From Microbacteriaceae bacterium PS02068 (GTDB lineage Bacteria > Actinomycetota > Actinomycetes > Actinomycetales > Microbacteriaceae): a stretch of DNA of 41,107 nt. Location of the stretch: positions 1 to 41,107 of the forward strand of contig JASCPF010000025.1 of NCBI GenBank assembly GCA_029959325.1. Direction: 5' to 3'. Below are positions 8,801 through 16,052 of the stretch, one piece after another (within the stretch, counting starts at the first letter, position 1; each line of letters opens with the position of its first letter). Below the pieces are notes generated by a model, which ran no database searches, was not told where the DNA came from, and worked only from the letters and a program-made list of their open reading frames with translations. A program made the translations under genes and the position numbers.

Positions 8801-9412
8801 CAGGCTCACCGACGTCGCTGAGGTTCCCAGTTTGTCGATTCGGATCCGGTTGTGCAGGAGCGCCATAACCACGTACGCGATCACGCCGGCGATCAACGCT
8901 GCAGAAAGCAGCAATGGGACTCGCATGCCCTCGTTGGCGGGGGCGAGTTGGAACGGTGCTCCCCAACCTGTGATCCATAAGGTGAGTGCTATGAGGACAG
9001 CGACCAGCGCGGATGCAACCAGCGTTCGCCCTACTGGCAGCCTGCTGATCCTCTTGAACCTCGATCCCGGGACGCGGCTGGGGCGCTCACGATAGAGCAG
9101 CTGCTTGACGATCTCCTTCTGGATGTAGTTGTTGAGGTCGTCACCACGCTCAACACCGACGTCGCTGAGCGACGACAGTGAGATCTCAACCACGCGCTTG
9201 CCGAGCTGGTCTCGCACGCCCGCGAGCACGCTACTCTTCCCGCTGCCGTACCCCCCGGTCAACGCGATATTCCATACGCGCGCGCGTCGATCGTCGTCGG
9301 TGAGCAGGTCGACGAGCTCGTCGCGATAAGTGCCGTGCTGGTCGCTCACGAACCGTGGAACGAGCGACTCGAGCCTCAGTGGACTGGTCACCGTCTCGCT
9401 GGCATCAGTCAC
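5828..9412 (-). CDS. Large membrane KAP/YobI-like P-loop NTPase
   Basis: About 1,194 residues from GTG 9412, chosen because GAGGGG precedes it; the longer frame to 9466 would need a TTG start. Walker A is GGYGSGKSS (about residues 53-61). Two hydrophobic helices follow (about 130-150 and 165-186), and Walker B is VIIEDLDRFED (about 232-242). Membrane helices inserted between Walker A and B are the hallmark of KAP NTPases and the YobI-like group. The long C-terminal part (about 400-1,194) is alpha-helical, with repeated Ala/Leu/Val-rich segments, and looks like a helical repeat scaffold. KAP proteins are found in several phage-defence loci, but no substrate is known here. It is a single gene, convergent with the winged-helix regulator, and its upstream region carries the first 45-bp dyad. 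A role as cargo defence gene is inference. Confidence 0.85.
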   Translation of the reverse strand: MTDASETVTSPLRLESLVPRFVSDQHGTYRDELVDLLTDDDRRARVWNIALTGGYGSGKSSVLAGVRDQLGKRVVEISLSSLSDVGVERGDDLNNYIQKEIVKQLLYRERPSRVPGSRFKRISRLPVGRTLVASALVAVLIALTLWITGWGAPFQLAPANEGMRVPLLLSAALIAGVIAYVVMALLHNRIRIDKLGTSATSVSLTAESDGGSYFDEYLDEIVYFFEKTRRDIVIIEDLDRFEDPTIYASLRELNTVLNTSRQLRKRPVHFVYAVRDSIFEDLEVPRDTPDGPDAAPGVWQADRGLSDAATQRTKFFELVVPIVPFITHRSSADLLFDLAAEVDSAISFEAVRVVAKHVTDMRLLRNILNEFRVFHARVLAGGKLGGLTSSGLFALVAYKNTHMKQFELIRVGSSELDVLYRRSREIIASGMDTASATLAALREQGTQIAATDARAEQLGAALQDLVERWLPRVHRRGHTATYRIGGADWAPAALSTARFWEAAIDSGHALQVVVNGEVLFELTADEIAADLGVPVPARWSDQVVADTAAASEDARAELQWYRTADFQQLLMRQTSDSSSRLIRGTVDPLLHDLLAEGLIDRNFALYASEFYGVIASAAAMTYVIQHLQADTPDHDYPLDEKDVDAVLELGGPRAFESTGLFNIAIYDQLLAREDGRLAKNIAALAVADPAAVGFMRSYLQRGRLPATLISRVAAQWDGVFKFIDTEGPAVAADQLDLVVAAFESLNPELEYEVPDDVKRLLAENPGRLTELSADGTPQRATAALTQLGVSLADIRALPPAAQRSVVVARRYEVNVPNLEVAVGGGDIALDAIMQLEDPTFDHVLGHFEAYLSSIDASHRPSITDVDMAVDVMEAAELSRAGAASEIARRMPAEMLIRDINAVPATLLPVLAESHRFPLTFANVTNYIAVRSLDAPLIEYLAASPTLAVPPETDVTARITLAARLVSEDELDVAARVTLAGQLVDTVPASRSMGDEADLVTALMNAGLLDDSASTFQALATAHAQEAFVVESQTAPDWIVSSNASATLVASLLRNPDVSPRVKTLLADAIPRNAAWGSTDVLEALGAWAEVTREPLPAETLQLMQMSGASTSSKVAALSASVATVPGLVPQYVAQLGGAYAEVLQPANTYVDLPLVPDPTPFLELLKDSDTAVSSFNEVDGVMRVYRHRPRPNGD

Positions 9413-9665
9413 ACCGAACCCCTCAATCGTCCACAGCAAATGGCAGGGATGCCAAGTGCCTGCCAACTACCCGTGGAATATGTCATTTCGGCGTGGAACC
9501 TACTGTAGGAACCGCTCAGAAATGTCCGGGAAAATCGCGATAGTCCGCGGGTGGCGAGGGCGAAACGTCCGCGATCCGAGCTCGCAATCGTGCCACGACT
9601 TGTCCGCGGAGGCGGCAATGCGGTCCGATGCTCTGGGCCAACGAGAACGCGCAGGACTCCGCTGG
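9413..9665. promoter_or_regulatory. Intergenic region with dyad and TGTCC-site array
   Basis: This 253-bp region has no credible gene. It contains the 45-bp dyad (9482-9526) and, to its right, further TGTCC-like cores in the same orientation at 9523, 9542 (AGTCC), 9566 (CGTCC) and 9601 (GACTTGTCCGCGG). The last is nearly identical to 39360-39371 beside the second dyad. To the left of the dyad only one degenerate site (GTCATTTC) is seen. It lies directly upstream of the KAP-like gene and downstream of the lipoprotein gene, so it could hold the KAP promoter. Sites all pointing away from a centre are typical of transposase-binding arrays at transposon ends. Confidence 0.65.
9482..9526. repeat. 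45-bp dyad, copy 1 (candidate transposon-end junction or operator)
   Basis: The structure is GTCATTTC, 9 bp, CCTACTGTAGG (9499-9509), 9 bp, GAAATGTC. The two arms are inverted and exactly symmetrical about T9504. A second copy with identical geometry lies at 39323-39367 in the same orientation. The 9-bp linkers are not conserved between copies, so the arms and the centre are what is selected. Read as two abutting ends, each end begins GTAGG-N9-GAAATG. Confidence 0.8.
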
Positions 9666-10472
9666 CTACCTCGCGAAGCAGACCGTGTCGCCAGCAAGCC
9701 CATCGACGCGCAGCTCATACCGAACGTTGTCGAGGTCGGCGACGTTCCACTCGTCCGTGAAGGTGAGCGATTGTCCGGGCGCAACGTCCTCAGCACCGTA
9801 GCCGGTTGGCCATTCACCGTAGCTGATCACTGAAGTGTCCATGTCGGTCGCCGGAACTGCCAGTGCAAACAAAGAAGGGTCCCAGGTTCGATCCTCCGAC
9901 AGATTCGCGATCGTTACCGTGAACACCGCGTTCGCCTCGGGATTGCTTCCGTCCGGAAGCGCAGTCGGTGCTTCCACTGTGATGGTGACCGGAATGTTTC
10001 CCTGCGTATAGCGGAGCTCGATCGGAGCTGCGTTGCCAAATCCACCGCCATCCTCACACCAAAACGGCAGATCAACCGTCGCGGTCTCGGGGTCCTCCTG
10101 ATCCGAGGCTTCGGGTGAAGGCTCCTCTTCGACGGGGAAGGAATGGTAGTTGACAACGATGTTGACGTCGCGCTGAAAGACCTCGCCCTTCTCGAACGAT
10201 GCCACGCCGCCGATCTCGACCTCGTCCACCTCCTCGGGATTGTTTAGCCAGCCAGTGATGAGGTCACCAAGCGCGATTGTTTCGATGTTCGTAAACCCAG
10301 CCGCCTCGAGTGCTTCGACCACATCCGTGTACAGCTCACCCTCGAGATCCGCGGACGACGCTGGCATCCGAGCCTGGTCGGACGGTAATGCCTCGGATTC
10401 CGACCCGCTACACGCCGCAAGCGACAGCGTCATCGCGATCAGAAGGCTCGCCGCGAGTGCGCGCTTGGTCAT
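9666..10472 (-). CDS. Secreted lipoprotein, unknown function
   Basis: From ATG 10472 the protein has 268 residues. It starts with a lipoprotein signal peptide: MTKRALAAS, a hydrophobic stretch, then the lipobox LAAC with the lipidated Cys at about residue 21. The mature N-terminal half contains a PASTA-like pattern (YTDVVEALEAAGFTNIE, later GEVFQRDVNIVVNYHSF). An acidic linker (EEEPSPEASDQEDPE) follows, and then an Ig-like beta domain of the DUF4352 kind (VTITVEAP, FTVTIANLS). It should be anchored on the outer face of the cytoplasmic membrane. It is transcribed toward the 9.5-kb dyad and away from the HEPN/Shedu genes, so it is probably its own unit. A longer frame to 10583 exists, but the signal peptide fixes the start. 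Its role in the island is not evident. Confidence 0.8.
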   Translation of the reverse strand: MTKRALAASLLIAMTLSLAACSGSESEALPSDQARMPASSADLEGELYTDVVEALEAAGFTNIETIALGDLITGWLNNPEEVDEVEIGGVASFEKGEVFQRDVNIVVNYHSFPVEEEPSPEASDQEDPETATVDLPFWCEDGGGFGNAAPIELRYTQGNIPVTITVEAPTALPDGSNPEANAVFTVTIANLSEDRTWDPSLFALAVPATDMDTSVISYGEWPTGYGAEDVAPGQSLTFTDEWNVADLDNVRYELRVDGLAGDTVCFAR

Positions 10473-10809
10473 CCCAGTGGTCCCCCTACGTCGAGCATCC
10501 GACGTTCGGACCCGCTCATAGATGATCAGACTAGATGGTCGCCGCGACATCCCTAAGCCATTGCAGCAAGGGCGCGAGCTCAACTGCCCGAGGGCTTATC
10601 GATCCCACCACACAGAGGTGAGGAAGCCCATGACCAGCATGCCGCAACCGGCCGGCCTCCCGTCAGCCTGCGACCGGCCGCCAGTCAAGTCCAGTTGTTC
10701 TCGCGCCTCGCTGCAGTCCAGCTTTCGAGCGCCGACCACTCGAGCCGACACACGATACGTTGGGCCGAGCCCATTTTGCGAAAGCTGTGCCAAGACGAGC
10801 GGAGAAGCA
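10473..10809. other. 337-bp gap between divergent genes
   Basis: This stretch lies between the lipoprotein (minus) and HEPN-like (plus) genes and must hold both promoters. A longer reading frame of the plus-strand gene runs through it, but its translation there (Pro/Ser/Arg-rich) looks non-coding and a good GTG start lies at its end. I see no repeat, RNA gene or clear hairpin in it. Confidence 0.5.
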
Positions 10810-11799
10810 GTGTCGAGACGAGACTTCCCTGCTCTGAATCCAGGATTTACGTACTTTCGGCGCGGGCTAGATTCGATCAACAAGACGATCTGGCCGACCG
10901 TGTTCGGCTTGGACCGGTTGCGAGTTGCTGTCCGCGAAGTACGCAATCAATCACCCCAAGCGGGTAACGCGGAAATCATCGAGCTCGTCGCTGGTGGTGC
11001 GACCGTGCCGATTCAAACCGACCTAACCCGCTTTGAAGATGATTTCACGACCGAGGAACAACAGGCACTGATCGGACAGCTCGCTCTGTTCGGGCTGACC
11101 TCCCACCTCGAAGGTGCATTGGAATCGGCCTGTGCAGCGACCGGGCTCTCGCACAAATCGCTTATGTTCGCTCCGGATGAGGACGCTTGGAACGATTCTT
11201 CAAGGTGGGCTGAACTGAACTCGACCTGGGCGGCCCTTCGACAGGGCGGCTCGGCGCTTATTGAGGCGAACTATCTTGCAAGATACTCACGCAGCCCGCA
11301 TTTCTCCGTCATGCGCATCCCGGCACTTGAGGCGGGCTTCCGCTACTGGAAGGAGGCCAGAAACGCCCTCATCCATGCCGGCGGATCAGCAAGCTCGAGA
11401 TTCATTGAAGCCCAGACCGCTTACAACATGGTTAAGCGCGCAGATCTCGGCGTCCGAAGTAAGGCGATGCTGTCAGTCGATGGCCATGTGCTCGGCAGTC
11501 CTCGCCCTGCAGGCATGTTGAAGCTCGGCGATCCAATCGTTATTAGCCCTTACGCAGCATTCAATGCCGCCGACATAATGCTCAAGCTGGCGTACACTCT
11601 CGACTTCCTTATCGCGCGGACACCTCGTGGCGAAGCTGCTCTGCTCCAACGACTCGATGGCGAGGTGAATCCGAAACGATGGCATGACCCGCAGTACCGA
11701 TCGACCCGCACGGTCGGACGCCTTATCAAGGCCGTCAATGCTCCAACACCGGCAGACCCCCAATCGATCTTGGACGCGATCTCCTCCCGTCGAGCGTAA
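10810..11799 (+). CDS. HEPN-like protein, candidate RNase
   Basis: The start is GTG 10810, with GGAGAAG just upstream, giving 329 residues. The central region reads FRYWKEARNALIHAGG (about residues 175-192), in which R-N-A-L-I-H is the Rx4H motif of HEPN ribonucleases. The surrounding helices (LIGQLALFGLTSHLEGALESAC; YWKEARNALIH) resemble MAE_28990/RiboL-PSP-type HEPN domains found near restriction and toxin systems. The rest is unassigned, with a hydrophobic helix around residue 260 (AADIMLKLAYTLDFLIA) that is more likely buried than transmembrane. It is 98 bp upstream of the Shedu-like nuclease gene on the same strand and may be co-transcribed. The HEPN assignment rests on one motif and helical context, so nuclease function is tentative. 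Confidence 0.6.
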   Translation: MSRRDFPALNPGFTYFRRGLDSINKTIWPTVFGLDRLRVAVREVRNQSPQAGNAEIIELVAGGATVPIQTDLTRFEDDFTTEEQQALIGQLALFGLTSHLEGALESACAATGLSHKSLMFAPDEDAWNDSSRWAELNSTWAALRQGGSALIEANYLARYSRSPHFSVMRIPALEAGFRYWKEARNALIHAGGSASSRFIEAQTAYNMVKRADLGVRSKAMLSVDGHVLGSPRPAGMLKLGDPIVISPYAAFNAADIMLKLAYTLDFLIARTPRGEAALLQRLDGEVNPKRWHDPQYRSTRTVGRLIKAVNAPTPADPQSILDAISSRRA

Positions 11800-11897
11800 G
11801 CGGCGGCAGGTCGAGCCCGACCTACAGGCGCCATGAGCATACGTGCGATGCGTCGTCGCCCGGTACGTTGCTACGGGACACAGAGCTTGGAGATCGC

Positions 11898-13340
11898 ATG
11901 GCACGCTTCGGAAACAACTCGGACCCGAGTCTGCGACTAGAGACGAGGACCGGTCCCGCTGGGCAGTTCCAGTATGTTGCGTCTCCACTACGAAGGACCC
12001 GGCTCTCATCGACGAAGTACGTTGAGACCACGGCACAGCATGTTCTGCTGGAGCGATCGGTCGAGGACGGCTTGGTCATTACGGCACCGCTGAACACGCT
12101 CGCGGGTAGTGAACGCTACTTCCAACCCAAATACTCGAAGCTTGTGCGCATCACTTTCGAACATTGGTCGGCGGGGGTGATCGACAACCCGTGGGAGGAA
12201 GAAGGAGAGCCTCTTCCGTTTGGGCCCGATACATTCGGCGTGGAGGAGTTCTTGGAGTCGCTCCCCGCGGGGTTCGTGAAGGATCCACAGTACGGATTGG
12301 GGCTCCTAAAGGACAACAATCGTGTCGTGCGACTGCTCGAAGATCACGGCAGCTGCTCGGAGCTGAGGATCGTCCCCGGGTCGGGCATGAAGGTTGACGG
12401 CCAAGTTTTCAGAATGGGACAGGTCGCGTGGGACGAGCTGTGGTCGGAGATCGTCCGGATCAACGGTAGAGGCAACGTCGCGGCGAGTCGCGTGAAAGAT
12501 TCCTTCGTCAACAACCACCTCGCGGACGCCCTCGGACTCGAGCAGTCCCGGCCGAAGCTCGGTCGGCTCACCATGACGAAACTGCTAACTCGAGCAGCGA
12601 ACGGAGAAGAAGCGCTGACCGAAGATGACCAGGTCGAGCTTCTGTCAGCGATGCAGGCGCAGGCTCGGGTAGCTGCGGAGGTCGCACCGGATACCGTGGT
12701 CGCCCTTCAGCGCGACCTAGAGCTGGTGAACCTGGACCGACTCATCGAACGATTTGAAGGCGACCTCGAGAAGAAGCACGGTGAGGAGCACTGGCAGCAG
12801 TTCTTCGAGTCAAATGCGTTCGCGCTCCAGCAGGTGTTCGGTTCACCTGTGGTTAGCGTCGTGTCAAAGGCGTCCGTTGGCGGAACGAAGCTCGACGGCT
12901 CCGGCAACAAGATCGCCGACTACCTGGTCAAGAATCCGCTCACCGCCAATGTGGCGCTCGTCGAGATCAAGACCCCGACTACCAAGATTGTGAAATCGAC
13001 CGCCTACCGTGACGGCGTCTACGGCATCACAGCCGAACTCTCGCAAGCCGTGACTCAGGTTCTGGATCAGGCTCACCAACTCAAGTTGCACTTCGCTAAC
13101 GTCAAGAGCGACTCGCGCCAGTACGACCTCGAGGCGTACTCGATCGGTTGCTTCGTGATCGCCGGAAGGCTGCCACCGGCCGATCAGCCGGACAAAACGA
13201 AGTCCCTTGAGCTGTTCCGGGGCAACTCTCGCGCCGTGAGCATCATCACTTTCGACGAGGTCCTCGCCAGCCTGAGGCTTCTACGTGACCTGCTCACTGA
13301 CGAACCGCCGGCGACTGATCCCAGCACCGAGCCGAGTTAG
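11898..13340 (+). CDS. sduA: Shedu-type (DUF4263) anti-phage nuclease
   Basis: The protein has 480 residues from ATG 11898 (GGAG 7 nt upstream; a longer start at 11868 lacks one). The C-terminal DUF4263 domain spans about residues 280-450. The PD-(D/E)XK-like core is visible: Asp in KIADYLVKNP (~339), then ALVEIKTPTTKIV (~353-365) with the E-x-K pair, followed by the conserved helix ELSQAVTQVLDQAHQL. Shedu proteins are single-gene defence systems that nick or cut DNA after sensing phage; the variable N-terminal part (residues 1-270 here) is usually the sensor. It sits between the HEPN-like gene and an XRE regulator, all on the plus strand. Family assignment is strong; activity is known for the family, not shown here. 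Confidence 0.88.
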   Translation: MARFGNNSDPSLRLETRTGPAGQFQYVASPLRRTRLSSTKYVETTAQHVLLERSVEDGLVITAPLNTLAGSERYFQPKYSKLVRITFEHWSAGVIDNPWEEEGEPLPFGPDTFGVEEFLESLPAGFVKDPQYGLGLLKDNNRVVRLLEDHGSCSELRIVPGSGMKVDGQVFRMGQVAWDELWSEIVRINGRGNVAASRVKDSFVNNHLADALGLEQSRPKLGRLTMTKLLTRAANGEEALTEDDQVELLSAMQAQARVAAEVAPDTVVALQRDLELVNLDRLIERFEGDLEKKHGEEHWQQFFESNAFALQQVFGSPVVSVVSKASVGGTKLDGSGNKIADYLVKNPLTANVALVEIKTPTTKIVKSTAYRDGVYGITAELSQAVTQVLDQAHQLKLHFANVKSDSRQYDLEAYSIGCFVIAGRLPPADQPDKTKSLELFRGNSRAVSIITFDEVLASLRLLRDLLTDEPPATDPSTEPS

Positions 13341-13370
13341 TCGCCCGCTTGAGCAATTCCGAGTCGGATT

Positions 13371-13394
13371 GCCATACCGATTAGGCCATACCGA
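13371..13394 (+). promoter_or_regulatory. Candidate XRE operator: GCCATACCGA direct repeats
   Basis: GCCATACCGA occurs at 13371-13380 and again at 13385-13394, 14 bp apart, 27-50 bp upstream of the XRE start. The 16-bp block GCCATACCGATTAGGC (13371-13386) is repeated exactly, inverted, at 20630-20645, upstream of the gene at 20657. A shorter match (GGCCATACCCGG) lies at 23118-23129. A position just before an XRE gene fits an autoregulatory operator. Confidence 0.6.
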
Positions 13395-13420
13395 CGCCCG
13401 TTCGCGGGAACGCTGGATCG

Positions 13421-13705
13421 GTGGCGAAGCGGACCAGACCCGAGGATGCGGCCTGGAGTGAATACGCGGGCCAGCTCGCCACGAACCTTCACCGGCTCCG
13501 CCACGAGCGCGGGCTCAGCCAGGAGGATGTCGCCTACCGTTCGGGCTTGACGCGCTACACGTATCAGAAATACGAGAAGGGCGAGTCGAAGCCGGGCACG
13601 CCGGCGAACCCGACGATTCGCACGCTGCTCGCGATGTCGCAGGCGCTCGGCGTCGAGCTCACTGAGATCCTTCCGCCGGACGCGCCGGATCTTCGACTCC
13701 GCTGA
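13421..13705 (+). CDS. XRE-family helix-turn-helix regulator
   Basis: The 94-residue protein starts at GTG 13421 and consists almost entirely of one HTH_3/XRE domain (about residues 17-80: NLHRLRHERGLSQEDVAYRSGLTRYTYQKYEKG, then IRTLLAMSQALGVELTEIL). Such single-domain regulators often control phage, toxin or defence genes. It follows the Shedu-like gene by 80 bp on the same strand. Its 3' end overlaps the 3' end of the convergent tniQ by 47 bp, so readthrough would give antisense pairing. Repeats just upstream (13371-13394), with a copy upstream of the operon at 20657, suggest that it regulates itself and the right-hand genes. This regulon is inference. Confidence 0.88.
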   Translation: MAKRTRPEDAAWSEYAGQLATNLHRLRHERGLSQEDVAYRSGLTRYTYQKYEKGESKPGTPANPTIRTLLAMSQALGVELTEILPPDAPDLRLR

Positions 13706-16052
13706 TACCGAAGGCGCGCGACAACTCGAGACGCACTTCAATGCCGAGCTTGGTGAGGGCGAGAGACTGACCTCGGAACGCACGCTGGATTAGCGGGCCA
13801 CCGGCATCGACTCCGATGCGCCTCATCTGGTTCGCGAGGATGCTGAGCGTCACTCCGAGCTCGGCCGCGGCGGCCGTCATCGTGTCGTGGCGGGCGACGA
13901 TGAGGAATCGTTCGGCGCGCTGTGTGGCGTCCTGTCCGACGAGGATCCGGCGCAGTAGCGGCGAGTCGCCGGCGCGTGGGTCGACCCGGATCGCGGTTGC
14001 TCGGCTGGCGCTGCCGCGGGCTCGGCGCGGGATCCCGGCGGCCTCGAGGTGGCGGTGGATCGTGGTCATCGTCACGCCGACTTCGGTAGCGATCTCGGGG
14101 ATGGTGCGGCGCTCGTCGATGTAGCGGCGCCGCAACCACTCCACATCGATGTCAGCTCTCCGTCGACCGATGCGAGTCTCGACGCCGGCATCCTCGAGCA
14201 CGCGGCTGACGGTCTGACGAGCGACACCGTGTTCGACGGCGATCTCTCGCACCGACCGACCTGCGGCGTACGCCGCGACCGCGCGGGTCGGCTTCACCAC
14301 GGCGCGGGCCGGACGAGCTTGCGGCCATTCGCTCCCACCTGACACGTGCACATCCGCGACCACGCCGGCAAGCTCCAGATCCGGTATCCATTCCGCGGGC
14401 TCGTCGATGTGCCGTGCCTTCAGGAATGCAGTCGCCGAGTCGTTGAGCGCGCGGGACACAACCTCCGGCAATCCGTCGCGGAACGAGCGAACTTCGGCGA
14501 ACGAGGGGAAGCCAGCCTCTTGAGCAAATGGTGCCCGCGCCACGCGATTGCCGCTGAGCTGGGCGTAGAGGTGCGCGCGAGCGGTCTGCCACCGCCGATC
14601 CCCGCCGGGTAGGACGTTTGCCGCCCGGCAGATGTCGTGCCACTCGTCGCGGGCCAGGATGCCGGAGTACCCGATGGCCCGCCGGCGTGCGAAGTCAATC
14701 GGCGTCGAGGTCTCATCGAGGAACGCGACAAGCCGAGCGATCGCGCGGATGGTGTCGGCCTCGGGCGCGTTGCGGCCGAGAGATCGCATGACGTGGCTGA
14801 CTTGGCGGCCCTGAGCTTCGGGATCGAGGAGCTTGATGGCCGAGCCGTGAGTGAGGCGGGTGCCGACGAAGACCACGGCTGCCGCCAGCGCACCACCGGC
14901 GATCTCGGCATCCAGACGTCGCGGTGCAAGGCGCGACGTCCATCCGGGCCACAGGACGGCGGGGAGCTTGGCGGCTCGTGCGGCCGGATCCGCCAGCGAC
15001 ACCGTTGCTGCCTGAAGGGTCGCAGTGGGACGCCTCGTTCGCCTGAGCGCACGGCTCACGTGGTCGCGCAGTGGCGGGGAGTAGTGGTCGAGCGCGGTGT
15101 GGACGCTGACTCGTCCGCGCAGCAGGTCAGTGACCCGGTCGCCCGATTGCAGCGCCGCGAAGGCGATCGTGTTGCCGAGAGCGACTTCTCGCGCGGCGCT
15201 GGGCCGCAGATCTACCTTCCCTGTGCGCTTGTGAGACGCGATCGCGCTCACCTCAACCTGACCCACAGGCATCCACTCGAGGCGCTCTCCGTCGACCAGC
15301 GCTTGTCGTGCCGCGCGTGACAGCAGCAGCATGTCGGACAGCACCTGGACGGTGCTGGGTCGACCATCGGCGTAGATGCCGAACTCGCCGACGCCGGTGG
15401 CGATGACCCTCAAGATCGCACGTTGCGCTTCGCGAGTCTCGGAGTCCGCCGCCACGAACTCTTCGCTCGAGGTGAGGTCGGCGCCGCAGCGCGCGCCGAA
15501 CGCCGGCGATTCGGTCGGCGGTCTGTTGTGACAGTGCCCGGGTTCCGGAACGAGCGTGAGGGGATGCGCGAGGAGCCGGGGCGGTTGGCCGCATCGCGGG
15601 CACGTGTCAACGAGGAGACGCTTGTGGCGTGGGCAGGCGAACCCGAACGGGAACTGCCAGGACAGGCGCCAGCGGCCGCCCGAGTCGGCGAGACACTCGG
15701 GGCAGTAGCGGGCGGCTACTCCCGTGGCCGGGCAGGAAGCGCTGATGCGTCCCTGAGGTGTGAGGCGTATGGCGTTCGCAGCGAATGTGGTGCGGGTCAT
15801 GGCTCGGAACTCGTCGCCCGCCCGGCCGGTCGTCAGCTCGAGGTTGCGGAGCTGCTGGGACTCGAGCTCGGTGGACCACGCCCGTGAGGATTGGGATCCA
15901 GCGGCGGAAACCTCGTCGCTCCCGATCAGTCCGAGCGCTCGAGCCATCTCGCCGACAGTCGCCCCATAACTGTGGGCCATGAACTCCACCCACGAGTCGA
16001 AAGGTTCATCCGGCAGGGGCATCGCGACGTGGAGCAGACGTCGGAGGCTCAT
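13659..16052 (-). CDS. tniQ: TniQ/TnsD-family target-selection protein with C-terminal HTH domains, set 2
   Basis: A 797-residue TniQ/TnsD protein. The N-terminus (PDEPFDSWVEFMAHSYG) and the zinc block at about residues 115-165 (RYCPECLADSGGRW, FACPRHKR, TCPRCGQPP) match set 1. The C-terminal third carries three probable DNA-binding modules: HTH at about 590-630 (SVREIAVEHGVARQTVSRVL), HTH at about 640-680 (TIPEIATEVGVTMTTIHRHL), and a LysR-like HTH at about 710-775 (MTAAAAELGVTLSILANQM followed by GPLIQRAFRGQSLALT). Long TnsD-type proteins recognise a specific attachment site, so this one probably directs sequence-specific insertion. ATG 16052 overlaps the tnsC stop (ATGA). Its 3' end overlaps the convergent XRE gene by 47 bp. 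Target site unknown. Confidence 0.93.
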   Translation of the reverse strand: MSLRRLLHVAMPLPDEPFDSWVEFMAHSYGATVGEMARALGLIGSDEVSAAGSQSSRAWSTELESQQLRNLELTTGRAGDEFRAMTRTTFAANAIRLTPQGRISASCPATGVAARYCPECLADSGGRWRLSWQFPFGFACPRHKRLLVDTCPRCGQPPRLLAHPLTLVPEPGHCHNRPPTESPAFGARCGADLTSSEEFVAADSETREAQRAILRVIATGVGEFGIYADGRPSTVQVLSDMLLLSRAARQALVDGERLEWMPVGQVEVSAIASHKRTGKVDLRPSAAREVALGNTIAFAALQSGDRVTDLLRGRVSVHTALDHYSPPLRDHVSRALRRTRRPTATLQAATVSLADPAARAAKLPAVLWPGWTSRLAPRRLDAEIAGGALAAAVVFVGTRLTHGSAIKLLDPEAQGRQVSHVMRSLGRNAPEADTIRAIARLVAFLDETSTPIDFARRRAIGYSGILARDEWHDICRAANVLPGGDRRWQTARAHLYAQLSGNRVARAPFAQEAGFPSFAEVRSFRDGLPEVVSRALNDSATAFLKARHIDEPAEWIPDLELAGVVADVHVSGGSEWPQARPARAVVKPTRAVAAYAAGRSVREIAVEHGVARQTVSRVLEDAGVETRIGRRRADIDVEWLRRRYIDERRTIPEIATEVGVTMTTIHRHLEAAGIPRRARGSASRATAIRVDPRAGDSPLLRRILVGQDATQRAERFLIVARHDTMTAAAAELGVTLSILANQMRRIGVDAGGPLIQRAFRGQSLALTKLGIEVRLELSRAFGISGVEDPARPAEGSQ

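Noticed and set aside
9413..9466. Longer start (TTG 9466) for the KAP-like gene
   Set aside because: GTG 9412 has a good GAGGGG site and the extra N-terminal residues show no conserved feature.
9499..9509. CCTACTGTAGG as a terminator stem or LexA/SOS box
   Set aside because: There is no loop or T-run for a terminator, and the conserved outer arms at fixed distance do not fit a LexA site.
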